From a virus: a DNA stretch of 51,687 bases. The position numbers and the translations under genes were made by a program. The DNA lies in IMG/VR virus record IMGVR_UViG_3300042806_000379, positions 1-51,687 of that record. One strand, 5' to 3'. The notes below the pieces were generated by a model. It did not search any database. It was not told the origin of the DNA and was given only the letters and a program-made list of their open reading frames with translations. This document shows, in pieces, positions 41,701-49,477 of the stretch (position 1 is the first letter of the stretch; each line of letters starts with the position of its first letter).

Positions 41701-41908
41701 TTTATACCGACCTGTTACCAGGTGGATTGGACTATATCTTGATGTCGTTAGACACCCTGCTTGTTCGTGCTGGTTATTAAGGCGTCCTAAGCCTCCAGTA
41801 GTCTCTACACCTTACATGCAAGCGTGCATGTCTTGGCTCGGTATTGTCTTGGGAATCTCCCAAGAGTTTCACCGAATTAAAGCAGTACGGGCCGATAATC
41901 TGTTAAAG
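41701..41908 (-). ncRNA. group I intron core (late strand, no ORF)
   Basis: All four conserved group I elements occur in order on the late strand: P AATTCGGTGAAAC (41878-41866), Q AATACCGAGCCAAG (41845-41832), R GGTGTAGAGACTA (41811-41799), S AAGATATAGTCC (41740-41729). They pair as expected. P3 is CTGCTT (41885-41880) with AAGCAG (41762-41757), P4 uses CGGT with ACCG, P5 is TCTTGGG/CCCAAGA. P6a is a 7-bp hairpin ACATGCA/TGCATGT, P7 is GACTA/TAGTC, and P8 is GGTGTC/GACATC. P9 is ACCTG-GTAA-CAGGT with a GNRA loop. An extra stem of P7.1/7.2 type suggests subgroup IA. The best P1 pairs TAGTT (41913-41909) with GATTA (41900-41896), putting the 5' splice site two bases after the fibre gene's stop. 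The 3' splice site is unresolved; G41493, near the capsid start, is one option. Confidence 0.85.
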
Positions 41909-41910
41909 AA

Positions 41911-42459
41911 CTAACTAAAAATAGCATACCTACAGCAAACACCAGCGGAGGATGTAAGATACGAAAAGCTTCTTTGTCTATCGTACCGCCATTGTTGCCC
42001 TAGATCGTACTCAGGATAGAAATCAAAACCTCTAGGAGATACCGAAACATATTTGTCCCAGGATACCCATACCTTGATAAGCTTGTTGGTCGGTAAGCCA
42101 CCCGAATGATAAGTGTTAAGGAATGAATAGAGATTTGGGGACACGGACTGCCAAAACGAATACCTAGGATTACTTGAGTCGGCGTACGTTGGAGTGCCGT
42201 AAAGGAACGTTTCATTCCAGTTGCGTTGGTTCAGGCTTGAGTAATACCGATACGTTGGCGTACCGCTTGAAGGCTTTACAAACTCAAATCCAGTAGCCCC
42301 GCAATTCCATCTGCGAGCTGCATATAAATTTGGGTTATAAAATGTTCCAAGCCTATTAGCAGAGAACTTCCTGTTCCCCGTCATCCCGCTCTTTTTTGTG
42401 TTGTTGACCTCGTAAATCGTCGGAGCTTTACGGATCTTTAATGGGAGGACAGTGGGCAT
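41911..42459 (-). CDS. fibre- or decoration-like protein (182 aa)
   Basis: The 182-residue protein (MPTVLPLKIRKAPTIYEVNNTKKSGMTGNRKFSANRLGTFYNP...) is rich in Tyr, Ser, Asn, Trp and Arg with few acidic residues. This suggests a beta-rich surface protein. No motif or family is evident. It is the last of five genes between scaffold and capsid. Its TAG stop (41913-41911) lies immediately before the predicted 5' end of the group I intron, so splicing would leave the protein unchanged. If P1 used the alternative GGTAT site (41930-41926) the final four codons would be replaced. Confidence 0.55.
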   Translation of the reverse strand: MPTVLPLKIRKAPTIYEVNNTKKSGMTGNRKFSANRLGTFYNPNLYAARRWNCGATGFEFVKPSSGTPTYRYYSSLNQRNWNETFLYGTPTYADSSNPRYSFWQSVSPNLYSFLNTYHSGGLPTNKLIKVWVSWDKYVSVSPRGFDFYPEYDLGQQWRYDRQRSFSYLTSSAGVCCRYAIFS

Positions 42460-42460
42460 C

Positions 42461-45109
42461 TTAGTTCGGAAGCACTATCCCCTCCCCCAGGGTGTCACGA
42501 TAGATTCGATACACAGTTGCACGGTTCGTATCACTTAGGTATGAGTTCCAAACAGCAGCAAAAGGTATAACCCCGTTAAAGAAGAAATTAGAGTTACTTG
42601 CAGACCCAATTGAAACACCTGCTGTACCAGCAGACATTGTCCCAGAGGTTGTTGTTGTCTGAGTTGGATTGCTATACCACTGCCCTGGCTGGGCGTTTGT
42701 AAGACCCGCACTATTGCGAAGAACGATTGACCTAAAGGCTCCAGCAACGGGTGTTCCAACAAATATACTTCGAGCGGTAGTATTCCAGACCTGACTCAGA
42801 TATGAGCTCCCGTCCGAAACGTGGTTAAACTGTCGGTTCGCGCCTTGGTCGTCTTTAGCTAGGGTAACCTGAAAACCCGTGGTTATGGTTTGTTTGAAGA
42901 TACTCATCGAGGTGTGATCACTTGTAATTGAAGTAAGAGCTGTTGAGACTCGACCTGTAGATCCGTTAAAGGTTATGCCTTCGGCACCCCAAGTAGCACC
43001 CGCGGCCATAGTACCGTTAAATGTCCCACCTCCCCCAAGGCTATACACGGTTGAACCTGTTCCAGCGTTTTGTGAGCTTCGCATCGGCCAACAGACCATA
43101 GTAGACCAGGCACCTAGAGCTTTAACCCCGACAACAAAGTCATTTATTTGTCGACGTGCCGTAAGATCTGTAATCCCCGTGTTTGTAAAATAAGTTAAGG
43201 CATCCGCATCGTAGCTCGGGATATGATTTAAGTTAAAATCGGTAGCCATGACCTCAAAGTTATTAATAAACGTTGGGTAAGAATTATACATTCTGATTCT
43301 TGGGTCGAAGATAAACACGATCGAGCTAGCGTTGTGTGCGGCAGCTGTGGTGCCTGCGTAGCCTCTTGTTACTGTGAGTACTGTTGCGTTAACCGCTGTT
43401 ACCAACATCTGTTCGTTGTCGATTCGAATTATACTACCTACAGTGTAGAGTGGGGATGGGGTTGAGGTGATATTAAGCGTAACCGTCGTGGCTACGTTGG
43501 TGGTCGCTTGAGAAGTTACATTCTGGATCGGCGTGAAATGCAGACTAGTTGTTGCGTAAGTAGCAGAACAAAGCTTCCGATAAGTCTTGTACCCCGTCCC
43601 TAGGTTTCGCGTGATTGTCCCGCCGCCCAGCGTAAAGGAATTTGGAGAGGTTGGGAAAGTAATGTTGTTTTTACTAAACCCGTTATGGATGCGGTACTGG
43701 AGGGAAAGAAGAAAGCTCTGAAACTGAGCCGAGGTTAAGCTGGAAGTTATGGAAGACGGAAAAAGACTATACTCTTCGTCCTCGCACCACATATCGAGCG
43801 TAAACGATCCGTAGGCATTGGCGGGATCGTTACAATGAGTGGATAAAGAACCGTTTACCCCAAAATAGACTCTCGGTGGAAGTGTCTCAGTGGATGTTCT
43901 GTTCTTAGCTGTTCGTATGCGGCAGCGATCAGGATACGGGGCGAACTTATTAAAGACTCTTTGATGGCCCGCTATCTGTTTATCTAAGGTCTGGTGAAAA
44001 CTAATTAGTTTTTCGGCTCGTCTAAACCCGAAGTTAGTGTCTTTTTGAAAAACAAAGAAAAAGAAAGGGGTTGAGCCTGCGCCTTCGTTGGGGTTGATTG
44101 AGTTGGCTTTTAAGGCATGACATCGTATTTGAGTATTAGACGGCGTTCCTACCCCCGCATCAATTAAGAATCCGGGGCTCGATTGTGAGGTAGTCACCGC
44201 GTAAGGAGGTCTAGAAAAGCCAACGGTACCAGACTCGTTTGTTAGAGGTTGCATAGAAGCGTCAAATTGACGAACGCTTGGAACCGTACCGGTGCCTGGT
44301 TGTCCAAGCCTGTAGTGAGAATTGTAGTTGTAGCACCCAACAGTATTGCCCCCTACGGTGTTATTGGTGAGATTGTTAGCGTCTAATACTGAAAACGTAT
44401 AAGATGCGGTGGGATCGAAAACAATAAATAGCGGGTAATCAAAGTACGCTGGCCCGTTTGAGATTATTCCAAATCGCATTCCTCTAGTTGTCGGAGCATT
44501 AAACCTAAAACGCCGTGTGTAGTACTGATTAGTAGGGCTATGCAAAGAGCCTGAGCCCGATGTAGAGGCTTGAAATATCATAGTGCTATAAGAGCCAGAG
44601 CCGTGACTAAAAGTAAATGGAACAGAACCAGTTGACGGACCGCTTCCAGAAGAAGTTCCAGTTGAAAAATCAATCGGTTCATCCCACAACCCGCCCCAAA
44701 CAAAACCAGGGTCTTCCCCGTTCACATAGCTGGTATTACCGAATTGCCCAATAGTTGGCGTATTCCCAAGAAGTTGAGATCGTAACGTGGCTATTCCGTT
44801 TTCCCAGATGTGCGGACCGTTGACTGTTTGAGTCTGCCCAGCTGCAGCAAACCCAGTCATGGTTAAATTCATTACTCCTTTTAAGTCGTAAAATACTCCC
44901 GTTGTTGCACCGACTGGCACTCCACTGTGTTCGGGCAAATAGAGCCAGCCGTGAGCGCAGGTAGACCAAATGCCCAACTCTTTCATGTTTAGAATGAGAG
45001 CGTTGACCTGGGTCTTGCCCAAGTCGCTCAGCGGAGTGCCAACCTTGTTGAAGTAGGTTATGGCGTCCGCGTCGTATGAAAGAGGACGTAAGAGGGGTAA
45101 AGAGGGCAT
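42461..45109 (-). CDS. large fibre protein with two LamG-like modules (882 aa)
   Basis: The protein begins SLPLLRPLSYDADAITYFNKV and repeats this opening near residue 630 (SYDADALTYFTNTG). Each copy is followed by a helical stretch ending GIWST or GAWST, so two homologous modules are fused. Around 545-590 lies a beta segment IRIDNEQMLVTAVNATVLTVTRG, common in phage structural proteins. The C-terminal module resembles a LamG/jelly-roll carbohydrate-binding domain (FNGSTGRVSTALTS, FFFNGVIPFAAVWNSYLSD). It probably binds glycans on the host or decorates the head. The gene is one base from each neighbour. Confidence 0.65.
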   Translation of the reverse strand: MPSLPLLRPLSYDADAITYFNKVGTPLSDLGKTQVNALILNMKELGIWSTCAHGWLYLPEHSGVPVGATTGVFYDLKGVMNLTMTGFAAAGQTQTVNGPHIWENGIATLRSQLLGNTPTIGQFGNTSYVNGEDPGFVWGGLWDEPIDFSTGTSSGSGPSTGSVPFTFSHGSGSYSTMIFQASTSGSGSLHSPTNQYYTRRFRFNAPTTRGMRFGIISNGPAYFDYPLFIVFDPTASYTFSVLDANNLTNNTVGGNTVGCYNYNSHYRLGQPGTGTVPSVRQFDASMQPLTNESGTVGFSRPPYAVTTSQSSPGFLIDAGVGTPSNTQIRCHALKANSINPNEGAGSTPFFFFVFQKDTNFGFRRAEKLISFHQTLDKQIAGHQRVFNKFAPYPDRCRIRTAKNRTSTETLPPRVYFGVNGSLSTHCNDPANAYGSFTLDMWCEDEEYSLFPSSITSSLTSAQFQSFLLSLQYRIHNGFSKNNITFPTSPNSFTLGGGTITRNLGTGYKTYRKLCSATYATTSLHFTPIQNVTSQATTNVATTVTLNITSTPSPLYTVGSIIRIDNEQMLVTAVNATVLTVTRGYAGTTAAAHNASSIVFIFDPRIRMYNSYPTFINNFEVMATDFNLNHIPSYDADALTYFTNTGITDLTARRQINDFVVGVKALGAWSTMVCWPMRSSQNAGTGSTVYSLGGGGTFNGTMAAGATWGAEGITFNGSTGRVSTALTSITSDHTSMSIFKQTITTGFQVTLAKDDQGANRQFNHVSDGSSYLSQVWNTTARSIFVGTPVAGAFRSIVLRNSAGLTNAQPGQWYSNPTQTTTTSGTMSAGTAGVSIGSASNSNFFFNGVIPFAAVWNSYLSDTNRATVYRIYRDTLGEGIVLPN

Positions 45110-45110
45110 T

Positions 45111-45899
45111 TTAGTACACAGCCCACTTTGAGTTTAGGTAGTTTGTTACTGAATCCGATTCGGCATCTGTTAGTGATTTTCTGTATATTATTACTTCTGC
45201 AACTGGAGAGTTTATAAATGAATTTGCAGGCAATAGAGTCGGAAGAATAAATGACCCAATTCTAAATGCAGAGAAATTAAAGTTTAGTGTATGTGAGAAT
45301 GAAGAGCCTTCAGATGCATTTAGCTTAAGAGTCAGACTTGAACCTGAATGTCTGGCTCTAGCTATATAATACTGGTTTGGTGTAGCGGATACAGAACTAA
45401 CAAATCCGTTACCAGCCCATGAAGCAAATTGATCATTTGAACCATTTCTCACGACTTGTATATAGTGGTTTCCGTTAAAATCGTTGCTTGTTGAGTTTAC
45501 CGCTTGGGTTAATCCTCTTGCGTTTGCCAAAGAGGCACTTAAGTATTGAAACACAATAAATGATGTTTGTGCGTTGTAGTTAACCCCCGTAAAACTTGAT
45601 GTTAAGTATTTTGAAGTTGCAAAATTTATAACATTCTTTCCATTTTTTCCATTAGTTGTTAGGGTTGGGAATATGTCAGTATGGCCAGCGCAACTAGCGT
45701 GTCGGCCACCACCACTTTTATCTTCCCATCTTTTTACAGCTGACCCATTTGTAGTCACATAATTACCCCCGCTTGCTCCATCAAACAGTGTGTTGCTATC
45801 TGCGGCGTCAAGCCATAAATCTAGCTCAGCTATGCTAGCTGGAGTAAAAGCTCTTTTTCCCACAAACTTCAAGCCAAGCGGAAGCGGTAAGATTTTCAT
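45111..45899 (-). CDS. LamG-like concanavalin-fold fibre protein (262 aa)
   Basis: The 262-residue protein contains IAELDLWLDAADSNTLFDG (about 23-41) and SAVKRWEDKSGGGRHA (about 52-67), the opening of phage LamG/concanavalin-like jelly-roll proteins. It ends RIGSFILPTL and VAEVIIYRKSLTDAESDSVTNYLNSKW. It should bind sugars or other surface groups. The DNA is visibly more A+T-rich than the capsid and scaffold genes, consistent with recent exchange. It lies 37 bases after another small fibre gene. Confidence 0.7.
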   Translation of the reverse strand: MKILPLPLGLKFVGKRAFTPASIAELDLWLDAADSNTLFDGASGGNYVTTNGSAVKRWEDKSGGGRHASCAGHTDIFPTLTTNGKNGKNVINFATSKYLTSSFTGVNYNAQTSFIVFQYLSASLANARGLTQAVNSTSNDFNGNHYIQVVRNGSNDQFASWAGNGFVSSVSATPNQYYIARARHSGSSLTLKLNASEGSSFSHTLNFNFSAFRIGSFILPTLLPANSFINSPVAEVIIYRKSLTDAESDSVTNYLNSKWAVY

Positions 45900-45936
45900 T
45901 TACTTGCAACCATGGGGTGGGAGGGGAGGAGGAGCA

Positions 45937-46605
45937 TTAGACAGCAATTCCAGAAAAACAGAATTGAACAATCGAAGATCCGTCCATTGTTCTACCTTTA
46001 TTAAATAAAAATGGAGAATAATACCCAGCATTTTTGTCGGCAAGATTGGCTGGTGCTGGCGTAAAATAGATTCCCGCAGCGGGGCTTGTTCCAAAACCTG
46101 TGTTAGTAATTGCTCGACCAGATGGAGTCCCATTTACAGTAAAGTTTGTATCTGCCGTTGAGAAAAGATCTCCAGACAAGTCGTATAACCAAGTATCTGT
46201 AAGACTTCCGCTTTTATAGACTTTCCCGCTTGCACCAGTAACATTTCCAACAATTACATCATTTTGAGCTAATGTGATTGCGCTAGACCAAGCTATCCAA
46301 TAAGGACCGTTATTAGCGATAATTCCACCACCAGTAGTTGTGAGACCTTGGTTACCCCTAAACTTTATCGTTGCGCCATACCCAGTCGAATTTGTGGCAT
46401 AAACATCTAGGTAGCAATTTCCAGTCCAAGTACTACCAATGCCTGTGCTTGTCCAATTCGGCATAACTAAACCAGAGTTTGAAGCTGGTGGCGCAAACAG
46501 CGTGTAGTAATAGATAAACTGTGTGGTAACCCCAGGAACTGCAAATCTCCTGAAGGTCGTGGTAGAGTTTAAAGGAGGAACTGGAAGAAATCTGGAAAGA
46601 GGCAT
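45937..46605 (-). CDS. small beta-rich fibre protein (222 aa)
   Basis: The 222-residue protein (MPLSRFLPVPPLNSTTTFRRFAVPGVTTQFIYYYTLFAPPASN...) is rich in Tyr, Thr, Gly and Asn and looks wholly beta-structured (GYGATIKFRGNQGL, NDVIVGNVTGASGKVYKSG). No family is recognised. Like its neighbour it is A+T-rich. It is the second of five genes between the scaffold and capsid and is probably a fibre or head decoration. The start has GGAG upstream. Confidence 0.55.
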   Translation of the reverse strand: MPLSRFLPVPPLNSTTTFRRFAVPGVTTQFIYYYTLFAPPASNSGLVMPNWTSTGIGSTWTGNCYLDVYATNSTGYGATIKFRGNQGLTTTGGGIIANNGPYWIAWSSAITLAQNDVIVGNVTGASGKVYKSGSLTDTWLYDLSGDLFSTADTNFTVNGTPSGRAITNTGFGTSPAAGIYFTPAPANLADKNAGYYSPFLFNKGRTMDGSSIVQFCFSGIAV

Positions 46606-46614
46606 CGCCTGCTC

Positions 46615-47901
46615 CTAGATCAAGTTTGTGATGTAGGCCGTGCCGGAGGTGGCAAATACGCCTGTATGACTCAGTAGTACTTGGCTCGCTGGGCATTCCC
46701 AGAAATCTCCACTGCTCAATTTGAGTTGGAAATTTGTAGTCGTGCAAGTTGCCGTCGGAGAAATGTAAAGGTCGCCTGGCCCAGAATTATAAACTGTGAG
46801 TGCTTTGCGAGTTAAGCCGACTGCAACAAGGCTTGTCGAAGCAGTAGTACTTGTGAAGGTCGTGATTGTAGCGGTGACTCCCTGGGGATTTTGAACGCTA
46901 AGGACGTCAACGCTTGGGGAACCATACGTTCCAGTCTCAGCATACGTAACGGCTGTTCCAGAAGAGTTTAAGATCTTTGTGTTTACGGCTGTTCCAGCGG
47001 AAGCCCCTTGAACTGTTATTACGTCGGAAGATGGGCTACCCGCAACACCAGTAGATCCATAAGTAAGAAGTGAACCAGCAGAATCTAGAATTTGAGCCTG
47101 AGCTTTAAGTGAAGAGGCGGTTGCTTGAGCCGCAGTAAATGAGCCAGATCCGACAACTGTAGCGTTGAGGTTGGCTGCAGTAGGTTGGGCTGCGGTAAAT
47201 GAACCAGACCCAACTACGGTGGCGTTAAGATTTGCTGCGGTAGATTGAGCTGCTGTAAATGAGCCAGATCCGACAACTGTAGCATTAAGATTTGCTGCTG
47301 TTGCTTGCGAAATTGGGACAGAAGCAGCCCTAAGTTGTGTGTCGGTTAAAGGCTGAGTTAACCCAGTATTCGCAGTAACTGTTCCGCTAATAGGAACGGC
47401 AAGTGCTCGTAGTTGAGTATCTGTTAACGGCTGCGCTAACCCAGTCTCTACGGATCCGCTAATTGGAAGCGAAACTCCGCCATTAATACCCTGCACGCTG
47501 AGAACGCCTGCAGACGGAGTTCCGGCCGTGCCGGCAGTGATATAGGAAACGTCTGCCCCAACTGAATCAACGATCTTTGTTTTGGCATTCCCGCTGGTCA
47601 TGTCGTTGATTGTCAACCCAGCGTTAGTGACGTTTACATTCTGAGTTGCTGGGAAAGTTACGCTGATGCTCTCTAGGGCTGCCAAGCTTGTTGCATCCAA
47701 TGCAACGGTTCCGCTTACCGGAATCGGGTTGCCTGTGCTGTTGGTGACTTCAACCTCATTATTGACCGTAACCGGACCAGTAAGGGTGGTAGAGCCAGTT
47801 TTAGCATCGATACTCTTTAAAAGATTATTAATCTTATGAAGAGACCTCCCCGAAGGGTCGGCTAGTTTCGGCTCGTCGCCTTCCGGGTAGAAAGCGGGCA
47901 T
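46615..47901 (-). CDS. repeat-rich head fibre or decoration protein (428 aa)
   Basis: The N-terminus (1-45) has a helix HKINNLLKSIDAK, typical of attachment. Next come short beta repeats. Two copies of TGL-[AT]-QPLTDTQLRA (about 158-195) are followed by three nearly identical 20-residue units (TAANLNATVVGSGSFTAAQ, about 200-260) and two more stretches with A-G-[ST]-PS/D-V-x-[ST]-VQ. The C-terminal domain (about 325-428: TVYNSGPGDLYISPTA, FWECPASQVLLS) is a beta domain. The gene lies directly after the scaffold, so a head-fibre or capsid-bound decoration protein is a good guess. Confidence 0.65.
   Translation of the reverse strand: MPAFYPEGDEPKLADPSGRSLHKINNLLKSIDAKTGSTTLTGPVTVNNEVEVTNSTGNPIPVSGTVALDATSLAALESISVTFPATQNVNVTNAGLTINDMTSGNAKTKIVDSVGADVSYITAGTAGTPSAGVLSVQGINGGVSLPISGSVETGLAQPLTDTQLRALAVPISGTVTANTGLTQPLTDTQLRAASVPISQATAANLNATVVGSGSFTAAQSTAANLNATVVGSGSFTAAQPTAANLNATVVGSGSFTAAQATASSLKAQAQILDSAGSLLTYGSTGVAGSPSSDVITVQGASAGTAVNTKILNSSGTAVTYAETGTYGSPSVDVLSVQNPQGVTATITTFTSTTASTSLVAVGLTRKALTVYNSGPGDLYISPTATCTTTNFQLKLSSGDFWECPASQVLLSHTGVFATSGTAYITNLI
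47119..47300 (-). repeat. three tandem 60-bp coding repeats
   Basis: Within the repeat-rich gene the 20-residue unit (S/P/A)TAANLNATVVGSGSFTAAQ occurs three times in tandem. The first and third DNA copies share a long identical stretch ending GATCCGACAACTG, while the middle copy differs at several third positions. Slippage or gene conversion can change the copy number. Confidence 0.75.
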
Positions 47902-47908
47902 GAGTTAC

Positions 47909-49141
47909 TTACCTCAGACCTTTTTCGAGTGCGTCCAAAAAGCTAACGTCGGAAGCGATTTCAGGAGAACCAGTCTTGGATTCGCCCCCACCAGCTCCTG
48001 GCGTGGCGGTACGATACTCACCTAAAGCCTTCTTAAGGCCGGCGATTTCGCCCTGGCTCTTTTTCACGTAGCCCTGGAACAACTGAACCATAAGAGGCAT
48101 TGCTACCGCTTGGTAGGTCAAGGCTGCCCGGGTTTCGGTATCCAAGTCAGACTGCTCTACAAGCATGGCTTGTTCACGAAGCCCATCGACGCGAGCGTCC
48201 CACTCGGCGTTGCCAGTCTTTTTAAGAATCGGCACTTCCTGAGTAAAACGATTCCACATTTCGCTATAAGTAGTTGTGGTTTCTTCCTGAGCTTTCTTTT
48301 GAGCGAGCTCCTGCTGACGAGCCAACTCGACCTGCTGAGCGGCTTCACGCTTACTAATCTCGTCCATTGCTTTTTCGGCGTTGGTTAGAATTAGATCTCG
48401 TTTGTTGTACAAAGAATTGAGTTCATCAACCCGACGACGCACATCAACTGCATCGATTGGGTCGAGACCTGTAAGCATTTCTTTGACCGCGGCTCTGCGT
48501 TGCGCGGGATCATTAATTGCTGCGGCCCGAACGACGGCGTCAGCATCCATCTCGTACATCTTGGCCATCTCTTGAATGGTGTTGGTGGCCTCACGAATAG
48601 GCGCATCAATCGCAACCTTGTACTGCTTGGTGGCCTGTACGCGGGCTACAGAAAGCTCACTCTCGTACTCATCGCGCTCGGCTTTGAGGGTCTCGAGTTC
48701 TTTACGAAGAATATCAAGCTGAGGAGAAGTCTCCTCCCCTGAGTCCTCAACCTTGGTCGTCTCCTTGTTAATTTTAGCTTCAAGCGCGGCCAACTTGGCT
48801 TTGGTGTCACGGAGTTCGGTCGTAACTTTTGCAAAAGCTGTTTGAGCAGACTTGGTGGCCTCTTTTGGAAGTTCAGGAGTAGCTTCTTCCTTCGCAGCCT
48901 CGGGCTCTTTTCCAATCGCCTCGAGCACGTCATCCGGAATATCGAGCTTGTTCTCTAAAACCTTGGCAGGAGTTGCCTCAGCCTTCGCCTCTGTTTTTGC
49001 GGGCTCAGCTTTAACAGCTTCAGGAGCTGCGACAGTTTTAGGTTCGGGAGTTGTTGGAGCCTCTGCTTGAGGAGCCGCGGGAGTATCCAGCGCGACGTTT
49101 AATGCATCCAATAATCCAAGCTCAGGAGCGGGTGTGCTCAT
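47909..49141 (-). CDS. capsid scaffolding protein
   Basis: The 410-residue protein is highly charged and mostly helical. An Ala/Pro/Glu/Lys-rich N-terminal region (1-90) is followed by long coiled coils (AFAKVTTELRDTKAKLAALEAKINK, LRKELETLKAERDEYESELSVAR). A helical middle (about 170-330) leads to a short C-terminal helix after a Gly/Ser linker (SDVSFLDALEKGLR). A charged coiled-coil body with a small C-terminal capsid-binding helix is the layout of podovirus scaffolds. It lies between portal and capsid, as in T7 (gp8, gp9, gp10). The last ten residues resemble the ends of two small proteins after the capsid gene. Confidence 0.75.
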   Translation of the reverse strand: MSTPAPELGLLDALNVALDTPAAPQAEAPTTPEPKTVAAPEAVKAEPAKTEAKAEATPAKVLENKLDIPDDVLEAIGKEPEAAKEEATPELPKEATKSAQTAFAKVTTELRDTKAKLAALEAKINKETTKVEDSGEETSPQLDILRKELETLKAERDEYESELSVARVQATKQYKVAIDAPIREATNTIQEMAKMYEMDADAVVRAAAINDPAQRRAAVKEMLTGLDPIDAVDVRRRVDELNSLYNKRDLILTNAEKAMDEISKREAAQQVELARQQELAQKKAQEETTTTYSEMWNRFTQEVPILKKTGNAEWDARVDGLREQAMLVEQSDLDTETRAALTYQAVAMPLMVQLFQGYVKKSQGEIAGLKKALGEYRTATPGAGGGESKTGSPEIASDVSFLDALEKGLR

Positions 49142-49431
49142 TAGTTATTTTTTCCTTTGTTTTCAGTCCAGGGTTCCGGCAACACTGCCGGTTGCTCCGC
49201 CAAATTGGTCAAAGCCCCAAAGTTTCTGAGACAGTCATAAAATCCTTCGCGACGTGCGTTTTGAAGAGCGCCCCACAAGGCAATGTCCGCGCCCTGCGGA
49301 ACCGGCATAGCTTTAGGCAACGCAAAATCCACAAGCACTTCGAAAGCTTTTGATAATGCGGGGTGCTTGAGCAGTTCTCTTAATTCTAGTTGAAGGTCTT
49401 CCCTTTTACGCCATTCGTCGATAGTCATCAT
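49141..49431 (-). CDS. small hypothetical protein between portal and scaffold (96 aa)
   Basis: The 96-residue protein (MMTIDEWRKREDLQLELRELLKHPALSKAFEVLVDFALP...) is helical. It has an SKAFEVLVDFALPKAMPVPQGADIALWGALQNARREGFYDCLRNFGAL core, often seen in small phage proteins encoded with portal and scaffold. Its stop overlaps the scaffold start by one base (TAATG). The upstream side has no clear ribosome site, and a second ATG follows directly. The role is unknown. Confidence 0.6.
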   Translation of the reverse strand: MMTIDEWRKREDLQLELRELLKHPALSKAFEVLVDFALPKAMPVPQGADIALWGALQNARREGFYDCLRNFGALTNLAEQPAVLPEPWTENKGKNN

Positions 49432-49450
49432 ATATATCTTATTGACAGAC

Positions 49451-49473
49451 TTGTGCCATTATGGCAAGCACAA
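49451..49473 (-). other. hairpin between portal and downstream gene
   Basis: TTGTGC and GCACAA form a 6-bp stem with an 11-base loop, five bases after the portal stop on the late strand. An alternative inner fold pairs TGCC with GGCA. No T-tract follows on the late strand, so it is not a clear terminator. Confidence 0.35.
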
Positions 49474-49477
49474 AATA

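Noticed and set aside
41580-41780. A 66-residue rightward open frame in the capsid upstream region
   Set aside because: It runs antisense across the group I intron core, has no ribosome site and resembles no protein.
25420-47901. Diversity-generating retroelement acting on the fibre genes
   Set aside because: No reverse transcriptase and no template/variable repeat pair are visible. The repeats seen are structural.
49441-49446. Rightward ATTGACA near the portal end as a promoter
   Set aside because: No -10-like sequence lies at the right spacing and no rightward gene follows; it lies next to a small hairpin.
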